From positions 1-5,242 of the forward strand of contig DAIDAB010000055.1 in the NCBI GenBank assembly GCA_027310845.1: 5,242 nt of DNA, given 5' to 3'. Position numbers and translations under genes: made by a program. Shown here one piece after another: positions 4,783-5,242 of this stretch; position 1 is the first letter of the stretch, and each line of letters begins with the position of its first letter. The notes beneath the pieces were generated by a model, which ran no database searches, was not told where the DNA came from, and worked only from the letters and a program-made list of their open reading frames with translations. Source of the DNA: a bacterium (GTDB taxonomy: Archaea; Thermoproteota; Nitrososphaeria; Nitrososphaerales; CADDZS01).

Positions 4783-5242
4783 GTGAAACGAAAACGAACC
4801 CCATTGGAAATAGTGTACTACGCCATCTATCTAGTTTTCGAGGGGCTGTCTTTCATGGCATGTTCCAGAGCCATCGAGCCGTTCGTCAAGAGGAGCTATG
4901 TCGCAGTATGGCAGTGGTGCCAGGAGCTAGGCTCGTACGAGAAGATGCATAAATTATTCAGGCTGGGAAGGGAGCACGTCAGGATCTTTGCAATCGACGA
5001 GACGGGAGTGAACGTAGCTGGTGCAGAAGCTTATCTCTTCGTCGCATACGAGCCTTTTGTAAACAGGATCCTGGGATTGTACTTCGCCTGGAACCCCAAT
5101 TCCATTTCTGTCGAGCTATTCCTGAAGGATCTGGTGAGGAAGTATGGCAGCCATCCCGTCTGGACGGATGCGGGTGACTGGTATCCTCCGGCTTGTGAAT
5201 TTATCCATCTCAAGCACCACACCTACATGCATGGTTCGTGGC
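4783..5242 (+). CDS. IS6-like archaeal DDE transposase, 5' part only
   Basis: The reading frame opens at GTG 4783, directly after an in-frame TAG, and runs off the right edge (153 residues seen). The N-terminal part is a helix-turn-helix-like segment with PLEIVYYAIYLVFEGLSF (7-24), SRAIEPF, and KRSYVAVWQW (36-45). The catalytic RNase-H-like domain follows: FAIDETGVNV with D72, AYLFVAYE, a spacer with VELFLKDL, then VWTDAGDWYPPAC with D129. The third acidic residue should lie beyond the window. The IDET plus D-G-WYP pattern is characteristic of archaeal IS6/IS240-like transposases. The start is not certain because no Shine-Dalgarno is visible and upstream stops exist in all frames near it. Nothing in the visible part shows a lesion, so it may be active. 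It is divergent from the VOC gene. Confidence 0.88.
   Translation, partial: MKRKRTPLEIVYYAIYLVFEGLSFMACSRAIEPFVKRSYVAVWQWCQELGSYEKMHKLFRLGREHVRIFAIDETGVNVAGAEAYLFVAYEPFVNRILGLYFAWNPNSISVELFLKDLVRKYGSHPVWTDAGDWYPPACEFIHLKHHTYMHGSW

Larger units (their letters stand above)
4653..5242 (+). mobile_element. Left portion of an insertion sequence (boundary not resolved)
   Basis: The transposase implies an IS whose left end lies somewhere between the VOC start (4652) and 4783. The terminal inverted repeat cannot be assigned because the right end is outside the window. The VOC TATA-like box at 4678-4685 suggests the IS begins to its right. The small GGCCTATGGCC dyad (4739-4749) lies in this interval but is not evidence of an end by itself. 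Confidence 0.55.

Noticed and set aside
4722..4952. Plus-strand open frame of 76 codons upstream of and overlapping the transposase
   Set aside because: The overlapping frame from 4783 carries the transposase motifs (KRSYVAVWQW and onward), while this one shows none. A role in frameshifted transposase expression cannot be supported.
5031..5222. Minus-strand open frame of 63 codons
   Set aside because: It is antisense to the transposase catalytic domain.

Overview
The window looks like part of an archaeal chromosome, most probably from the TACK lineage near the Nitrososphaeria/Thaumarchaeota. This rests on protein style, not on a marker gene. It holds two small proteins resembling the thaumarchaeal output domain NitrOD5, a zinc-ribbon/membrane/PH-like protein, a conserved archaeal domain with a SNDF...GIGKF signature, few Shine-Dalgarno sites with several GTG or TTG starts, and an archaeal IS6-like DDE transposase. 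No rRNA, tRNA or CRISPR array was found.

Left part (1-643, minus): the 5' part of an M20-family metallopeptidase. It is broken by an internal deletion that shifts the frame and removes the metal-binding HYDVQP segment. The gene runs off the left edge. Its upstream region carries an exact 12-bp direct repeat.

Centre-left (780-2439): two NitrOD5-like paralogues and two small membrane proteins. One paralogue (780-1139, minus) lies just downstream of a three-helix membrane protein (1171-1533, minus), as an operon. The other (1696-2052, plus) is divergent from that pair and converges on a four-helix membrane protein (2071-2439, minus). The divergent spacer holds a 7-bp dyad. The set looks like small membrane-linked signalling or regulatory proteins, but no function is established.

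Centre (2440-2752): a gene-free stretch with two RNA hairpins. One of them pairs better as a minus-strand transcript and sits just after the stop of the 2753-3139 gene.

Centre-right (2753-4150, all minus): an apparent operon read from right to left. It starts with a zinc-ribbon/two-helix/PH-like membrane protein, continues with a previously hidden broken gene (3149-3447, one stop and one frameshift), and ends with a stand-alone SNDF/GIGKF-domain protein.

Right part: a VOC-fold (glyoxalase/dioxygenase-like) protein (4239-4652, minus) with a well-placed TATA-like box, then divergently a DDE transposase (from 4783, plus) cut by the right edge. With two decayed genes and an insertion sequence in 5.2 kb, this is a region in flux. 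Indel errors in the assembly are the main alternative explanation for the broken frames.
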